Positions 17,921 to 27,174 are shown, counted from the stretch's first letter. The stretch: DNA of 64,000 nucleotides from Clostridiales bacterium (GCA_015056085.1 SVHA01000007.1:24467-88466), one strand, 5' to 3'. A program made the numbers and translations. The notes: generated by a model not told the origin, from the letters alone.

Positions 17921-18424
17921 TTACCGTCTTTGGGGCAAGTGCTGCAAGAACATTTCAAAAATGGCGAGAGCTTCTTCCGGGGCGTTGTCACAGTGAGCCT
18001 CAATCAGCTGAACATTGGGAATTTTGGGCATTTCCGCCTCTGGAATAGGCTTGTCAAAGCTGCAGAGCAAATGGGTCACTTCATCGTCCTTGCGGATGGC
18101 TTCCAGCGCATCATTCAGGTCACCCCAAATCAGATGCCCCACCCGGCAGCCATACCGCTGCGCCAGCGCCTGCACCTGATTGGCCAATGCCTGGGAATCA
18201 GACGCCACGGCAATACAAATCGGTTTGACATTTCTGCCCAGCAATTCATCGGTGGTGACCTGGAAAAAGTCAGCCAGCGCACAGAGCATCAACAGGTCGG
18301 GGAATGTGCCGTTGTTCTCCCACTTGCTCACAGCAGCAGCCGTGACGCCCATCTGCGACGCCAGTGCCTCCTGGGTGATGTTGTTTTTCTTCCTCAGAGC
18401 AACAATGTTTGCTCCAATATTCAT
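17921..18424 (-). CDS. XRE-family regulator with C-terminal sensor-like domain
   Basis: 167 residues. The helix-turn-helix (residues 1-62) reads ANIVALRKKNNITQEALASQMGVTAAAVSKWENNGTFPDL and ends in TTDELLG, a standard Cro/C1-type domain. The remaining 100 residues (ICIAVASDSQALANQVQALAQRYGCRVGHLI and LIEAHCDNAPEEALAIFEMFL) look like a small alpha/beta domain of unknown ligand. GGAGG lies 8 bases before the ATG. A near-perfect palindrome between promoter and start (18449-18467) points to autorepression. It lies head to head with fhs, so it might also affect fhs, although the distance is over 200 bases. Confidence 0.8.
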   Translation of the reverse strand: MNIGANIVALRKKNNITQEALASQMGVTAAAVSKWENNGTFPDLLMLCALADFFQVTTDELLGRNVKPICIAVASDSQALANQVQALAQRYGCRVGHLIWGDLNDALEAIRKDDEVTHLLCSFDKPIPEAEMPKIPNVQLIEAHCDNAPEEALAIFEMFLQHLPQRR

Positions 18425-18448
18425 GGTGTGTTCCTCCGTGTTGGTTAA

Positions 18449-18467
18449 GTGTCAAAGCGCTTTGCAC
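18449..18467. promoter_or_regulatory. Palindromic operator in front of the XRE gene
   Basis: GTGTCAAAGCGCTTTGCAC has a perfect 12-base core CAAAGCGCTTTG and matching outer GTG/CAC. It lies between the -10 and the ribosome site. Confidence 0.6.
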
Positions 18468-18471
18468 CTTG

Positions 18472-18500
18472 ATTGTAGCACAGCGGATACCCTTTTTCAA
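18472..18500 (-). promoter_or_regulatory. Promoter of the XRE regulator
   Basis: On the minus strand, TTGAAA (18495-18500), 17 bases and TACAAT (18472-18477). Confidence 0.7.
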
Positions 18501-18628
18501 TCGAAGCCTTGGAACATAACTTTCCTGTCCGTTAAGTTGCGGCGGCAGGGGGATATGTCCTTCTCATAGCGTCAAAACGTCACCCCGAAAGAATCCCCCT
18601 CTTCCCCCTGAAATGTTCGCCTTCTCCC

Positions 18629-18657
18629 TTGCAATTTTCCCGGCGATTCGTTATAAT
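18629..18657 (+). promoter_or_regulatory. Promoter of fhs
   Basis: TTGCAA (18629-18634), a 17-base spacer and TATAAT (18652-18657). Confidence 0.85.
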
Positions 18658-18713
18658 GTTCATTGTATGGTTTCCTTTTTTCAACAATGACCGACGCTGG
18701 AAGGAGCATCATC

Positions 18714-20381
18714 ATGCCTACCGATATTGAGATTGCCCAGGCTGCCCATCCGAAGAACATCACTGAAATTGCTGCCGCTGCGAAGATCCCGGAGGACGCT
18801 CTGTCCCCCTATGGCCGCTACATCGCCAAGGTGGATCCCATGAAGATCCCCGGCGAAAAGAAGGCGAAGCTGATCCTCGTCACCGCCATCAACCCCACCC
18901 CTGCCGGTGAGGGCAAGACCACCGTGTCCGTGGGTCTCGCCGACGGCATGACCAAGATCGGCAAGAGCGCCATGCTGGCCCTGCGCGAGCCCTCTCTGGG
19001 CCCCGTGTTCGGCATGAAGGGCGGCGCTACCGGCGGCGGATACGCCCAGGTGCTGCCCATGGAAAACATCAACCTGCATTTCACCGGCGACCTGCACGCC
19101 ATCACCGCTGCCAATAATCTCCTGGCTGCCATGGTGGACAATCACATCCAGCAGGGCAACAAGCTGGGCATCGACCCCCGCACCGTGTCCTGGCGCCGCT
19201 GCCTGGACGTCAATGACCGCCAGCTGCGCAGCATTGTGTCCGGCCTGGGCGGAAAGGCCAACGGCATGCCCCGTGAGGACGGCTTTGACATCACCGCCGC
19301 CAGCGAAGTGATGGCTGTGTTCTGCCTCGCCAATGACCTGCAGGACCTCAAGCAGCGTCTGGCCCGTCTGCAGGTGGCCCGTACCTATGCCGGCACACCT
19401 GTCACTGCCGGGGATATTCACGCCGAGGGCGCCATGACGGCCCTTCTGCGGGACGCCCTGCAGCCCAATCTGGTGCAGACCATTGACGGCACGCCCTGCC
19501 TGATGCACGGCGGCCCCTTCGCCAATATCGCTCACGGCTGCAACTCCGTCATCGCCACCAAGACTGCCATGAAACTGGCTGATTATGTGGTGACCGAGGC
19601 CGGTTTCGGCGCTGATCTGGGCGCTGAAAAGTTCCTGGACATCAAGTGTCGCCAGAGCGGCCTGTGGCCTGATGCGGTGGTGCTGGTGGCGACCATCCGT
19701 GCGCTGAAGTCCCACGGCGGCTGCGTGAAGGCGGAACTGTCTCAGGAGAACATCCCCTGTCTGGAAAAGGGCATGACCAACCTGCTGGCACACATCGATC
19801 ACATCCGCAATGTGTGGAAGCGTCCGGTGATTGTGGCCATGAACCGTTTCATCACCGACACGGATGCGGAAATGTCCGTGCTGCGTGCTGCCTGTGAGGC
19901 TGCCGGTGCACCTGTGGAACTGTGCGACGGCTGGGCTCGCGGCGGCGAAGGCGTGACCGAACTGGCCAAGCTGGTGTGCGACACCGTTGACAAGCAGGAA
20001 AAGGTGGCTCCCTCCTTCACTTATGAGGATGAACTGCCCCTGAAGGACAAGATTATCGCCGTGGCTAAGCGCATTTATGGCGCTGATGGCGTCACCTTCG
20101 CCGGCAGCGTGCTCAAGCAGCTGGCAAAACTGGAGGAAGAAGGCTGGGGCAAGTGCCCGGTGTGCATTGCCAAGACGCAGTATTCCTTCTCTGATGATCC
20201 CAAGAAGCTGGGCGCCCCCACTGGCTACACCCTGACCATCCGTCAGGTTCGCCTGAGCGCAGGAGCCGGGTTTGTGGTGGCCTTTGCGGGTGATATCATC
20301 GCCATGCCCGGCCTGCCCAAGGTGCCCGCCGCTGAAGGCATTGATGTGAACGAAGAGGGCCTGATCACCGGCCTGTTCTAA
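18714..20381 (+). CDS. fhs: Formate-tetrahydrofolate ligase
   Basis: 555 residues, full length. It makes 10-formyl-THF from formate, THF and ATP. Seen: the P-loop [17 protein letters not shown] near 63-80, [42 protein letters not shown] and the C-terminal [23 protein letters not shown]. The start at 18714 follows AAGGAG; a longer reading begins inside the promoter region. With pyruvate formate-lyase as formate source and GlyA as serine route, it feeds one-carbon units for purine synthesis. The 3' end runs into the GC-rich hairpin repeats. Confidence 0.98.
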   Translation: MPTDIEIAQAAHPKNITEIAAAAKIPEDALSPYGRYIAKVDPMKIPGEKKAKLILVTAINPTPAGEGKTTVSVGLADGMTKIGKSAMLALREPSLGPVFGMKGGATGGGYAQVLPMENINLHFTGDLHAITAANNLLAAMVDNHIQQGNKLGIDPRTVSWRRCLDVNDRQLRSIVSGLGGKANGMPREDGFDITAASEVMAVFCLANDLQDLKQRLARLQVARTYAGTPVTAGDIHAEGAMTALLRDALQPNLVQTIDGTPCLMHGGPFANIAHGCNSVIATKTAMKLADYVVTEAGFGADLGAEKFLDIKCRQSGLWPDAVVLVATIRALKSHGGCVKAELSQENIPCLEKGMTNLLAHIDHIRNVWKRPVIVAMNRFITDTDAEMSVLRAACEAAGAPVELCDGWARGGEGVTELAKLVCDTVDKQEKVAPSFTYEDELPLKDKIIAVAKRIYGADGVTFAGSVLKQLAKLEEEGWGKCPVCIAKTQYSFSDDPKKLGAPTGYTLTIRQVRLSAGAGFVVAFAGDIIAMPGLPKVPAAEGIDVNEEGLITGLF

Positions 20382-20399
20382 CGCTGACCAAAGGGCTTC

Positions 20400-20606
20400 G
20401 CCCTTTGGAAACCCAGGCGGGGGCGCTGCCCCCGCCACCCCCGCCAGAGGGCTGCGCCCTCTGGACTCCTGCTTGTGGGGCTCTGCCCCACACCCCACCA
20501 GAGGGCGCTGCCCTCTGGACTCCTGTTTGTGGGGCTCTGCCCCACACCCCACCAGAGGGCGCTGCCCTCTGGACTCCCGCAAGGGTCTTCGACCCTTGAC
20601 CCATCA
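20400..20606 (+). repeat. Tandem GC-rich hairpin repeats, 54-base period
   Basis: Three direct copies start at 20444, 20498 and 20552 (period exactly 54). Each starts with CCAGAGGGC-GCCCTCTGG; copies 1 and 2 continue with GTGGGG-ctct-GCCCCAC, while copy 3 has a CAAGGGTC/GACCCTTG hairpin in that place. A related CGGGGGC-GCCCCCG hairpin precedes them. Translated frames on both strands are repetitive and lack ribosome sites, so this is not a gene. Confidence 0.88.
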
Positions 20607-20640
20607 CCCCAAGCCCTGAAGGGCTTGGGGGATTGTTTTT
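20607..20640 (+). terminator. Terminator of fhs
   Basis: CCCCAAGCCC-tgaa-GGGCTTGGGG (20607-20630), then GATTGTTTTT. Confidence 0.8.
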
Positions 20641-20669
20641 ATGTAGGTCTTTCCTTTCATATTGCTCTG

Positions 20670-20800
20670 TTATGCAAAGTGAGGTTTCGCCCTCACGGGC
20701 GACCAAAGGGCTTTCCGATCGCCCTTTGGAAACCTTCGGGCCCCTTCGGATGAAGGGATTTTTGCGTGCTTATTGAGGAAACGGTTTTCGTTGTTCCGGC
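20670..20800 (+). repeat. Dispersed repeat module, copy A (forward)
   Basis: The module runs GCCCTCACGGGCGACC, then CCAAAGGG-ctttccgatc-GCCCTTTGG (20703-20729), AAACCTTCGG, CCCTTCGGATG, and ends near TTGAGGAAACGGTTTT. A matching module lies at 59416-59600. An inverted copy of the CTTTCCGATCG hairpin with a changed but still paired stem is at 20835-20862. Confidence 0.75.
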
Positions 20801-20834
20801 AAAGTCTACTAACAAGGATGCAGACCGAAGGGGT

Positions 20835-20862
20835 CCAGGGGGCGATCGGAAAGCCCCCCTGG
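20835..20862 (-). repeat. Inverted copy of the CTTTCCGATCG hairpin
   Basis: On the minus strand, CCAGGGGG-gctttccgatcg-CCCCCTGG. The loop equals copy A; the stem bases differ but still pair. Confidence 0.75.
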
Positions 20863-20934
20863 TTGCTCCGGAAAAGACGCGCCCAATCCATAAGACTACC
20901 CAAAACAAAACGCCCCGGAAATCCTTCAGGATTT

Positions 20935-21128
20935 CCGGGTAAAGGGTCAAGGGTCGAAGACCCTTGCGGGGGCATCGGGGGCAGCGCCCCCGATTGGGGT
21001 GCGGGGCAAAGCCCCGCAAAAGGGGTCAAGGGCCAATGGCCCTTGCGGGGTGCAGGGGCGGCGCCCCTGCTGGGGTGTGGGGCAACGCCCCGCAAAAGGG
21101 GGCCAGGGGGCATAGCCCCCTGGCAGGA
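20935..21128 (-). repeat. Second GC-rich hairpin repeat block, inverted relative to the first
   Basis: Units start at 20948, 21027 and 21103 (79 and 76 bases apart). Each begins with a hairpin such as CAAGGGTC-gaa-GACCCTTG, CAAGGGCC-aat-GGCCCTTG-like or CCAGGGGG-cata-GCCCCCTGG; the first two units continue with further G-run/C-run hairpins such as GGGGGC-agc-GCCCCC and GCGGGGC-aaa-GCCCCGC. Read on the minus strand the block matches the 20444 block (GGGGC..GCCCCACACCCC). Confidence 0.8.
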
Positions 21129-21155
21129 TTTTTGTGTAAAAGATTCATCAGCACC

Positions 21156-21184
21156 TTGCAGGGCTGGGCATGAAATGGTATAAT
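21156..21184 (+). promoter_or_regulatory. Promoter of the VanW/SH3-sfsA operon
   Basis: TTGCAG (21156-21161), a 17-base spacer and TATAAT (21179-21184). Confidence 0.8.
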
Positions 21185-21245
21185 CAATAGTGGATTATTG
21201 TGGATTCGCCGGCATTTTGCCGTTTTTATGAAGGAGGCCATGGTC

Positions 21246-22403
21246 ATGTTCAAACGTTTGATCGCCCTGATGCTGCTGGGTTGCATACTCTTCACCCTAC
21301 CGGTGCTGGCAGAGGACTCCGACGAAGACTTTTCCGACGAAGAACTTCTGGAAGCGCCTGAGATTCTGGGCAAGGATCACGACTATAAGTACAATGGACG
21401 CTATCCCCACATCGGCCCTCTTTATGAAGAGAAGAGCCGGGAGGATTTCACCCTGTCCTCCCCTGCGCTGTACAGGGCCAAGTTTATCGCCAACTCCAGC
21501 GCTTACCGTGACCGGGACATTGACTCCGAGAAGCTGATTCGCAGCGGCGCCAACGGCAAAACGGTGGATGTGCTGTATGTGGGCAGCTACTGGGCCATCA
21601 TCCGCTCCGGCGGCGAAATCGCCTATTGCAAGCGCTACAAGTTGGAAGAGCCCGAGGCTGTCGATCCTGACAACACCCCCCGCTACGGCACGCAGAAGCA
21701 CGCCTACATCGCTACCACGGCGGATGTGTGCGAAGTGCGTGTGTCCATGGACAATACCGACGCCTGCTGGGTGGTGCTCAATCCCGGCACGCAGATTTCC
21801 GTCTGGGGTATTCAGGACGGCTGGGCCATCGTCAACTACTGGCGTGTGTACGGCTACATCGAGATCAGCGACCTGAAGGATCTCGCGCCGGTTTCCCCCA
21901 CCGATACCCCCCTGTATCAGGAGGCTCCCATCGCCGCCTATACCTCTTATTACAAGATGGATCAGACGGAATCCAACATCAACCGCATCAACAACATTTC
22001 CGTGGCGTGTCAGCGCCTGACCGGCGTGCTTGCGCCCGGCGAATCCTTCAACTTCAATGAAGATGCCGGCCCGTACACCAAGGAAATCGGCTATCGGGAA
22101 GCACCGGTGCTGATCAACGGCAAGAGTGAGCCTGGCTACGGCGGCGGCACCTGTCAGGTGTCCTCCACGCTGTATAACGCCCTGCTGCAGCTCCCCGGCG
22201 TGGAAATCGTCCACCGCCGCCCCCATGGCCCCGCCGGTGCGGATTATCTCCCCCATGGCGTGGACGCCGCTGTGGGTAACACCGACCTGAATCTGATCTT
22301 CACCAACCGGTATGACTTCCCCATCCGCATTGAAGGCCACACCAGCGATGACGGCGCACTGTGCATGCTGGTGTACCGCGTCTGGCCTGAAGACGCCCAA
22401 TGA
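21246..22403 (+). CDS. Secreted VanW-domain protein with SH3-like repeats
   Basis: 385 residues. The signal peptide FKRLIALMLLGCILFTLPVLA is followed by an acidic stretch (EDSDEDFSDEE), two SH3b-like segments (VDVLYVGSYWAIIRS.. and ISVWGIQDGWAIVNYW..YGYI), and a C-terminal VanW domain (LTGVLAPGESFNFNEDAGP and YGGGTCQVSSTLYNALL). It probably acts at the cell wall. The ATG at 21246 follows AAGGAGG by 8 bases; an alternative ATG two codons upstream is possible. Its stop overlaps the sfsA start (ATGA), making it the first gene of a five-gene run. Confidence 0.85.
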   Translation: MFKRLIALMLLGCILFTLPVLAEDSDEDFSDEELLEAPEILGKDHDYKYNGRYPHIGPLYEEKSREDFTLSSPALYRAKFIANSSAYRDRDIDSEKLIRSGANGKTVDVLYVGSYWAIIRSGGEIAYCKRYKLEEPEAVDPDNTPRYGTQKHAYIATTADVCEVRVSMDNTDACWVVLNPGTQISVWGIQDGWAIVNYWRVYGYIEISDLKDLAPVSPTDTPLYQEAPIAAYTSYYKMDQTESNINRINNISVACQRLTGVLAPGESFNFNEDAGPYTKEIGYREAPVLINGKSEPGYGGGTCQVSSTLYNALLQLPGVEIVHRRPHGPAGADYLPHGVDAAVGNTDLNLIFTNRYDFPIRIEGHTSDDGALCMLVYRVWPEDAQ

Positions 22404-23116
22404 GGCTGTATCACCATTTAACCTGCGGTGTATTTGTCAAGCGCCTCAATCGCTTCAGCGCCCTGTGCGACATCGGCAACACCATCCACACCGTCCATGT
22501 GAAGAACACGGGGCGACTGGGGGAACTGCTCATCCCCGGCACAAAAGTATGGCTGGAACAATCGGACAATCCCCTGCGGAAGACCGCCTTTGACCTGGTG
22601 GCAGTGGAAACGCCCTTCGGGTGCGTGAACATCGACTCCCAGGCGCCCAACCGCATCTTCAGAGAGTGGGCGGAAAGCGGCCGCTGGCACGCTGATGCGG
22701 CGCAATGGCGCAGCGAAGTCACCCGGGGCGATTCCCGGTTTGACTTTGCCTACACAAGGAACGGCAGCATCGGCTTTGTGGAAGTCAAGGGCGTGACGCT
22801 GTTTGACGAGCGCCGCATCGCCCTGTTCCCGGACGCCCCCACACTGCGGGGCGTAAAGCACCTGCAGGGGCTCATCCGGGCCCGGGAGGAAGGCTGCGAA
22901 GCCGGGGTATGCTTCATCCTGCAAGCAGAGGATGTGCGGGGCTTTGCGCCCAATGACGTGCAGCATCCCGCCTTTGGGGAAGCGCTGCGGGCGGCCCATT
23001 CCGCCGGGGTGGATATCCGGGCGCTGCGCTGCCGGGTGACGCCGGAAGGCAGCACGGCCCTGGGCGAAGTGCCGGTGATGCTGTCATCGCCCGGCTTCAG
23101 GAAGAATCAACAATAA
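22400..23116 (+). CDS. sfsA: SfsA-family nuclease
   Basis: 238 residues. The N-terminal OB-like part has CDIGNTIHTVHVKNTGRLGELLIPGTKVWLE, and the nuclease-like half has GFVEVKGVTL and DAPTLRGVKHLQGL, the SfsA landmarks with a PD-(D/E)xK-type core. SfsA was first named for sugar fermentation stimulation and later shown to act as a nuclease in Escherichia coli. The four-base ATGA overlap with the VanW gene indicates translational coupling. Confidence 0.93.
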   Translation: MRLYHHLTCGVFVKRLNRFSALCDIGNTIHTVHVKNTGRLGELLIPGTKVWLEQSDNPLRKTAFDLVAVETPFGCVNIDSQAPNRIFREWAESGRWHADAAQWRSEVTRGDSRFDFAYTRNGSIGFVEVKGVTLFDERRIALFPDAPTLRGVKHLQGLIRAREEGCEAGVCFILQAEDVRGFAPNDVQHPAFGEALRAAHSAGVDIRALRCRVTPEGSTALGEVPVMLSSPGFRKNQQ

Positions 23117-23147
23117 CATCGCCACAAGGCGGGAAAGGAACGATTGC

Positions 23148-24053
23148 ATGGCTCTGCGACTACTTACGCTGATGCTTATTTTGGTCGTTCTGACGCCCTG
23201 CCCGGCACTGGCGGAAGAAACGGTGATCGAGCCGGAATGGTTCGTGCCGGAATATGTGACCCAACTGTTGGATATCGCCCGGGGCGAACTGGGCTACAAG
23301 GAAGGCTCCAACGGATACACCAAGTACGGTGAATGGAAAGGCGAGCCGCTGGCACAATGGTGCGCTGAATTCCTGTGCTGGTGCGTGGATCAGGTGGATC
23401 AGCAGCATGGAACACAACTGCTGCATAACGTATATCCCCTGTATTCAGGACAGAATGTGGGCAAGAACTGGTTCATCCAGCAGGGACGCTATGTCACCCG
23501 CAACGGAAACCTCCCCGATTGGGGCTATCAGTGGCTGCGTGGCGACGACAAATTCATCACCACAGGCACATATATTCCCCAGCCGGGGGACTGGATGTTC
23601 TTCACCTGGACCAGCGATCAGGACACCGACCATGTGGCGCTGGTGGAATACTGCACGGTGGATGAAAAAGGCCATGTGACCATCCACGCCATTGAAGGCA
23701 ACAACCCTGATTCCGTCGCCCGCAACACCTACGCCATTGATAATTCCCGCATTCTGGGCTATGGCACGGTGCACGATGTGGCAGACTGGACCATGCGGGG
23801 CAACTGCACAGGCGTGAAGGTGAAAAAGTTGCAACAGAACCTGATGTACCTGAATTACCTGCCCCAAGGCGCTGATGACGGCGTCTACGGCCCTTCGACG
23901 GTGGAAGCGGTCAAGCGCTTCCAGCTGGATAACGGCCTCAATGACAGCGGCATTGCCAACATGGAAACCCAGCACACCCTGCAAAACACCGTGGACTGGA
24001 AAGTATACAACGACCTGGACGCCTGGCTGGTTCAGGACGACGAGGAAGAGTAA
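23148..24053 (+). CDS. Secreted CHAP-domain amidase with peptidoglycan-binding domain
   Basis: 301 residues. A signal peptide (to ALAEE, about 22) is followed by a CHAP domain: catalytic Cys in AQWCAEFLCWCVDQ and His in DTDHVALVEY, with HAIEGN further on. The C-terminal PG_binding_1 domain is GVKVKKLQQNLMYLNYLP to YGPSTVEAVKRFQLDNGLNDSG. It should cut peptide bonds in cell-wall peptidoglycan. AAAGGA precedes the ATG. It lies 31 bases after sfsA and 21 before the pyrophosphatase gene. Confidence 0.88.
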   Translation: MALRLLTLMLILVVLTPCPALAEETVIEPEWFVPEYVTQLLDIARGELGYKEGSNGYTKYGEWKGEPLAQWCAEFLCWCVDQVDQQHGTQLLHNVYPLYSGQNVGKNWFIQQGRYVTRNGNLPDWGYQWLRGDDKFITTGTYIPQPGDWMFFTWTSDQDTDHVALVEYCTVDEKGHVTIHAIEGNNPDSVARNTYAIDNSRILGYGTVHDVADWTMRGNCTGVKVKKLQQNLMYLNYLPQGADDGVYGPSTVEAVKRFQLDNGLNDSGIANMETQHTLQNTVDWKVYNDLDAWLVQDDEEE

Positions 24054-24074
24054 ATCCCGAAAGGACGAAAGCAC

Positions 24075-25694
24075 ATGGATCCGATCTATGTTTTCGGTCA
24101 CCGCAACCCCGACACCGACTCGGTGGTGTCCGCCATTGCCTATGCGGCGCTGAACAACGCCCTGGGCGAAAATGAATACATCGCTGCCCGCCTGGGCCAC
24201 CTCAATGACGAAACCTCCTATCTGCTGGAGCATTTCGGGTTTGATCCGCCCATGTATCTGACCACTGTACGCACCCAGGTGAAGGACATCAACTTTGACC
24301 GTCCTCCCCTGCTGGGCCGTGGTGTTTCCGTCAGCCATGCCTGGAGCGTGCTGCATGAGGACAATAATGTGGCCTGCCTGCCGGTCATCAACGATCAAGG
24401 CGGCCTGTACGGTATGCTCACCGCCGGCAGCATTGCCGAGCATGACATGGAGTCCATCCACCGCCCCCAGGTGACGGACGTGCCCGTGTTCAACCTGCTC
24501 TCCGCCATCGAAGGCCGCATCCTCAATGATGACGAGGACGTGTTTGCCCACCTGTCCGGCGAAGTGGTGATCGCCCTGCCCAGCGCAGGCCCATGCCTCA
24601 AGGGCGTCAAACCCGGCAGCATCATCATCTGCGGTCAGCAGGACGACGTTATCGACGAAGCCATCCGCCTGGGCGCTTCCTGCGTGATCATCTGCCAGGG
24701 CGATGTGGCGGACAAATACCGTGGCCTGTCCTCCCCCACCTGCCTGATCGCCACGCCCTGCGACCCCTATCGTGCCGTGCGGATGCTGTATCAGGCCATC
24801 CCCATCGAGCGCATCGCCCAGAGCAAGGACCTGGTGTACTTCCACCTGGATGATTACATCGACGACGTGAAGGACACCGTGCTGCAAAGCCGCTACCGGG
24901 CATATCCTGTGCTGGACGGGCACAACCGGGTCGTGGGCACGCTGGGACGCTTCCACCTGCTGCGTCCCCGGCGCAAGCGCGTGGTGCTGATGGACCACAA
25001 CGAGACCCGGCAAAGTGTGCTGGGACTGGATCAGGCGGAAATCATCGGCATTATCGACCACCATCGTCTGGCGGATGTGCAGACGGCGGGGCCGGTGTTT
25101 ATGCGCAATGAGCCCGTGGGCTCCACCACCACCATCGTCGCCACCATGTATCAGGAGCGGGGGCTGATGCCTTCTGCCCCCCTGGCCGGGCTGATGGCTG
25201 CCGCCATTTTGTCCGACACTGTCATGTTCAAGTCGCCCACCTGCACCCAGCGGGACCGCATCATGGCCGAGCGCATGGCCCGCATTGCCGGCATCGACCT
25301 GGATCAGCTGGGCCGGGACATCTTCTCCGTGGGCGTGTCTGCCGACAAGACGCCGGAAGAGATGCTCCGCACCGACTTCAAGGATTTCCAGATTGCCGGG
25401 CACTCCCTGGGCATTGCCCAGATTTCCTGCCTGGACACGGAAAAGATTCTGGCGCGCCTGCCGGAACTGCTGCCCGCCATGGAAAAACTCCGGGCGGAAA
25501 AGCACTACGACATGGTGCTGCTGATGCTCACCGACGTGCTGAAATTCGGCACGGAACTGATCTTCTGCGGGGATGAAGACGTGATCCGCATGGCGTTCAA
25601 CGTGACGCCTGTGGATTCCTGCCATGTGTTCCTGCCCAAGGTCCTCAGCCGCAAAAAGCAGATCGTGCCTGCCCTGGCACTGTTGTGGGGGTAA
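24075..25694 (+). CDS. ppaC: Manganese-dependent family II inorganic pyrophosphatase with CBS-DRTGG insert
   Basis: 539 residues, against about 310 for a plain PpaC. The DHH phosphoesterase motifs are split by the insert: GHRNPDTDSV at 8-17, then the insert with two CBS halves (RGVSVSHAWSVLHEDNNVACLPVIND and SRYRAYPVLDGHNRVVGTL) around a DRTGG domain (about 140-240), then MDHNE, IIDHHRLAD and AAILSDT. A DHHA2 domain ends the protein. In relatives, adenine nucleotides bound to the CBS pair turn the hydrolysis of pyrophosphate up or down. RBS AAAGGA is present. Confidence 0.93.
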   Translation: MDPIYVFGHRNPDTDSVVSAIAYAALNNALGENEYIAARLGHLNDETSYLLEHFGFDPPMYLTTVRTQVKDINFDRPPLLGRGVSVSHAWSVLHEDNNVACLPVINDQGGLYGMLTAGSIAEHDMESIHRPQVTDVPVFNLLSAIEGRILNDDEDVFAHLSGEVVIALPSAGPCLKGVKPGSIIICGQQDDVIDEAIRLGASCVIICQGDVADKYRGLSSPTCLIATPCDPYRAVRMLYQAIPIERIAQSKDLVYFHLDDYIDDVKDTVLQSRYRAYPVLDGHNRVVGTLGRFHLLRPRRKRVVLMDHNETRQSVLGLDQAEIIGIIDHHRLADVQTAGPVFMRNEPVGSTTTIVATMYQERGLMPSAPLAGLMAAAILSDTVMFKSPTCTQRDRIMAERMARIAGIDLDQLGRDIFSVGVSADKTPEEMLRTDFKDFQIAGHSLGIAQISCLDTEKILARLPELLPAMEKLRAEKHYDMVLLMLTDVLKFGTELIFCGDEDVIRMAFNVTPVDSCHVFLPKVLSRKKQIVPALALLWG

Positions 25695-25702
25695 TGTTAA
25701 GC

Positions 25703-27103
25703 ATGAAGCAATCCCTCGTAAGGCTGATTCTCCTTTCGATGTGCCTGTGTCTGCTGCCCCTGGGCGCCTTCGCCCGGGAGGACGCCGCAGAGGCCATCTC
25801 CGGGGAAATCACCGGCTACGAATTCGACGTCTCCTTTGAGATGCACCCGGAATACTACGCTGAAGAGCAGCAGATGTTTGCCACCGCAGCGGCGGGGATT
25901 ATCAATCCCATGACCCTTTCCGGCACCTATGCCTCAGACGGGGTGTACTTTAATCTGGCTGCGGAAATGATGCTGAACGGCGCCGAAAGCACCCGCACGC
26001 CCATTTCCATCAACGGGACGAAGGATCAGTGGCTCATCCGTTCCTCCCTGCTGGGCGAGGAGATTATCAATCTGCATCTGGTCTACCTGCTGGAATTCGC
26101 CGTCAAGGGCTATAACCATATGCAGGTGCCCTACCAGCGGGCGGCCATCCTGCTGACGCCCTTTGTGGATCTCATCGGCATGGATGAGCTGCACTCCCAG
26201 ATTGCACCGCCCCTGGAAAAAGCCGTGGCGCAAAGGCAGTTCACCAAAAAGGCGATGCTGGAATTCGCCGATATCGTGCAGAAAATCGCCCTGGAAAACC
26301 GAGGTTTCCGTTATTGGGTGGCAGCCCTGCTGATGGAAACCGGCTATAACGATGTATTCCTGGAATGCCTGTCCCAGCTGCGGAGTTGGGTGGAGGAAAC
26401 CGTTCCCTCCCGAGGCATCACCGTCACCGGCAATGAATCGCAGCAATCCTGGATGATGGGCCAGACGGAAATCTACCGCTGGGAGAAGGACGAAACCGGC
26501 ACGGAGCGCATCCGGCTGCATCTGCCTTCCCTGCCCATGGAGTACACCGTCACCTGCAAAATGGAGCAGGCAGCATCCGGCGAACAAGATCTGATGCTGC
26601 TCATCACCGACTGGGCAGAGGAAACGGTCATATACCTGACCATGGAAGGCAGTCTGCCCACCGCCCTGCCTCTCTCCGGCCCCTTCACCCTGCGCTGGCA
26701 CGCCGAAGGCGTGGCCGTGGGCCCGGAGCCCATCGACCTGTACTTGGACGGCTGGCAGGAGGGCGAGAACATTACCCTCAGGCAGTTGACGCCGGACCAG
26801 TCCCAGACGCTAATGGCCATCCGCCTGCGCATGGCCCCCACTGACGTGGAAAACTTCGTGCAGGAGGCCAATGTGGGCACCCACCTGACCAACCTCAACA
26901 CCCAGTCTCTGGGAGAACTGACCAATAACATCGCCATGCCCCTGCTGGAAGGCGTTCTGCCCCTGCTAGTGGAACTGCCTGCTTCCACCTGCCAGAAGGT
27001 GATGGACCTACTGGACGAAAGCGGCATCTTTGGCCTGCTGACGGAGTCCTTCTTCATGGAGGAGAGTCTGGAAGGCGAAGGCATTTACGACGAGGAATGG
27101 TAA
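25703..27103 (+). CDS. Secreted protein of unknown function
   Basis: 466 residues. A signal peptide (LVRLILLSMCLCLLPLGAFA) precedes a mature part rich in beta-strand-like and helical stretches with no motif I recognise. The C-terminus is acidic. The start is uncertain: ATG at 25703 stands 11 bases after a G-run, while ATG at 25694 overlaps the ppaC stop (TAATG). Being coupled to ppaC in a cell-envelope operon suggests an extracytoplasmic role, but nothing more can be said. A terminator follows at 27114. Confidence 0.75.
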   Translation: MKQSLVRLILLSMCLCLLPLGAFAREDAAEAISGEITGYEFDVSFEMHPEYYAEEQQMFATAAAGIINPMTLSGTYASDGVYFNLAAEMMLNGAESTRTPISINGTKDQWLIRSSLLGEEIINLHLVYLLEFAVKGYNHMQVPYQRAAILLTPFVDLIGMDELHSQIAPPLEKAVAQRQFTKKAMLEFADIVQKIALENRGFRYWVAALLMETGYNDVFLECLSQLRSWVEETVPSRGITVTGNESQQSWMMGQTEIYRWEKDETGTERIRLHLPSLPMEYTVTCKMEQAASGEQDLMLLITDWAEETVIYLTMEGSLPTALPLSGPFTLRWHAEGVAVGPEPIDLYLDGWQEGENITLRQLTPDQSQTLMAIRLRMAPTDVENFVQEANVGTHLTNLNTQSLGELTNNIAMPLLEGVLPLLVELPASTCQKVMDLLDESGIFGLLTESFFMEESLEGEGIYDEEW

Positions 27104-27113
27104 GAAACCTCAG

Positions 27114-27145
27114 GCTGCGTCCGCTCAATGGGCGCAGCTTTTTGA
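27114..27145 (+). terminator. Terminator of the VanW-sfsA-CHAP-ppaC operon
   Basis: GCTGCGTCC pairs with GGGCGCAGC (one G-T pair), followed by TTTTTG. Confidence 0.75.
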
Positions 27146-27174
27146 TTTCCCCAAAACTTTTTTGAAAAAAGCCC

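Noticed and set aside
20444..20605. Possible CRISPR array (54-base period)
   Set aside because: Whole units repeat, with no unique spacers, and each is a self-paired hairpin; no cas genes are nearby.
20365..21183. Open frames in the GC-rich repeat block with repeated Trp-Thr-Pro or Gly-Val-Gln-Arg units
   Set aside because: They follow the hairpin repeats on both strands, lack ribosome sites and change with the stems, so structure and not protein is conserved.
23445..25625. Long minus-strand frame opposite the CHAP and ppaC genes
   Set aside because: Shadow frame of GC-rich genes; no motifs or start signal.
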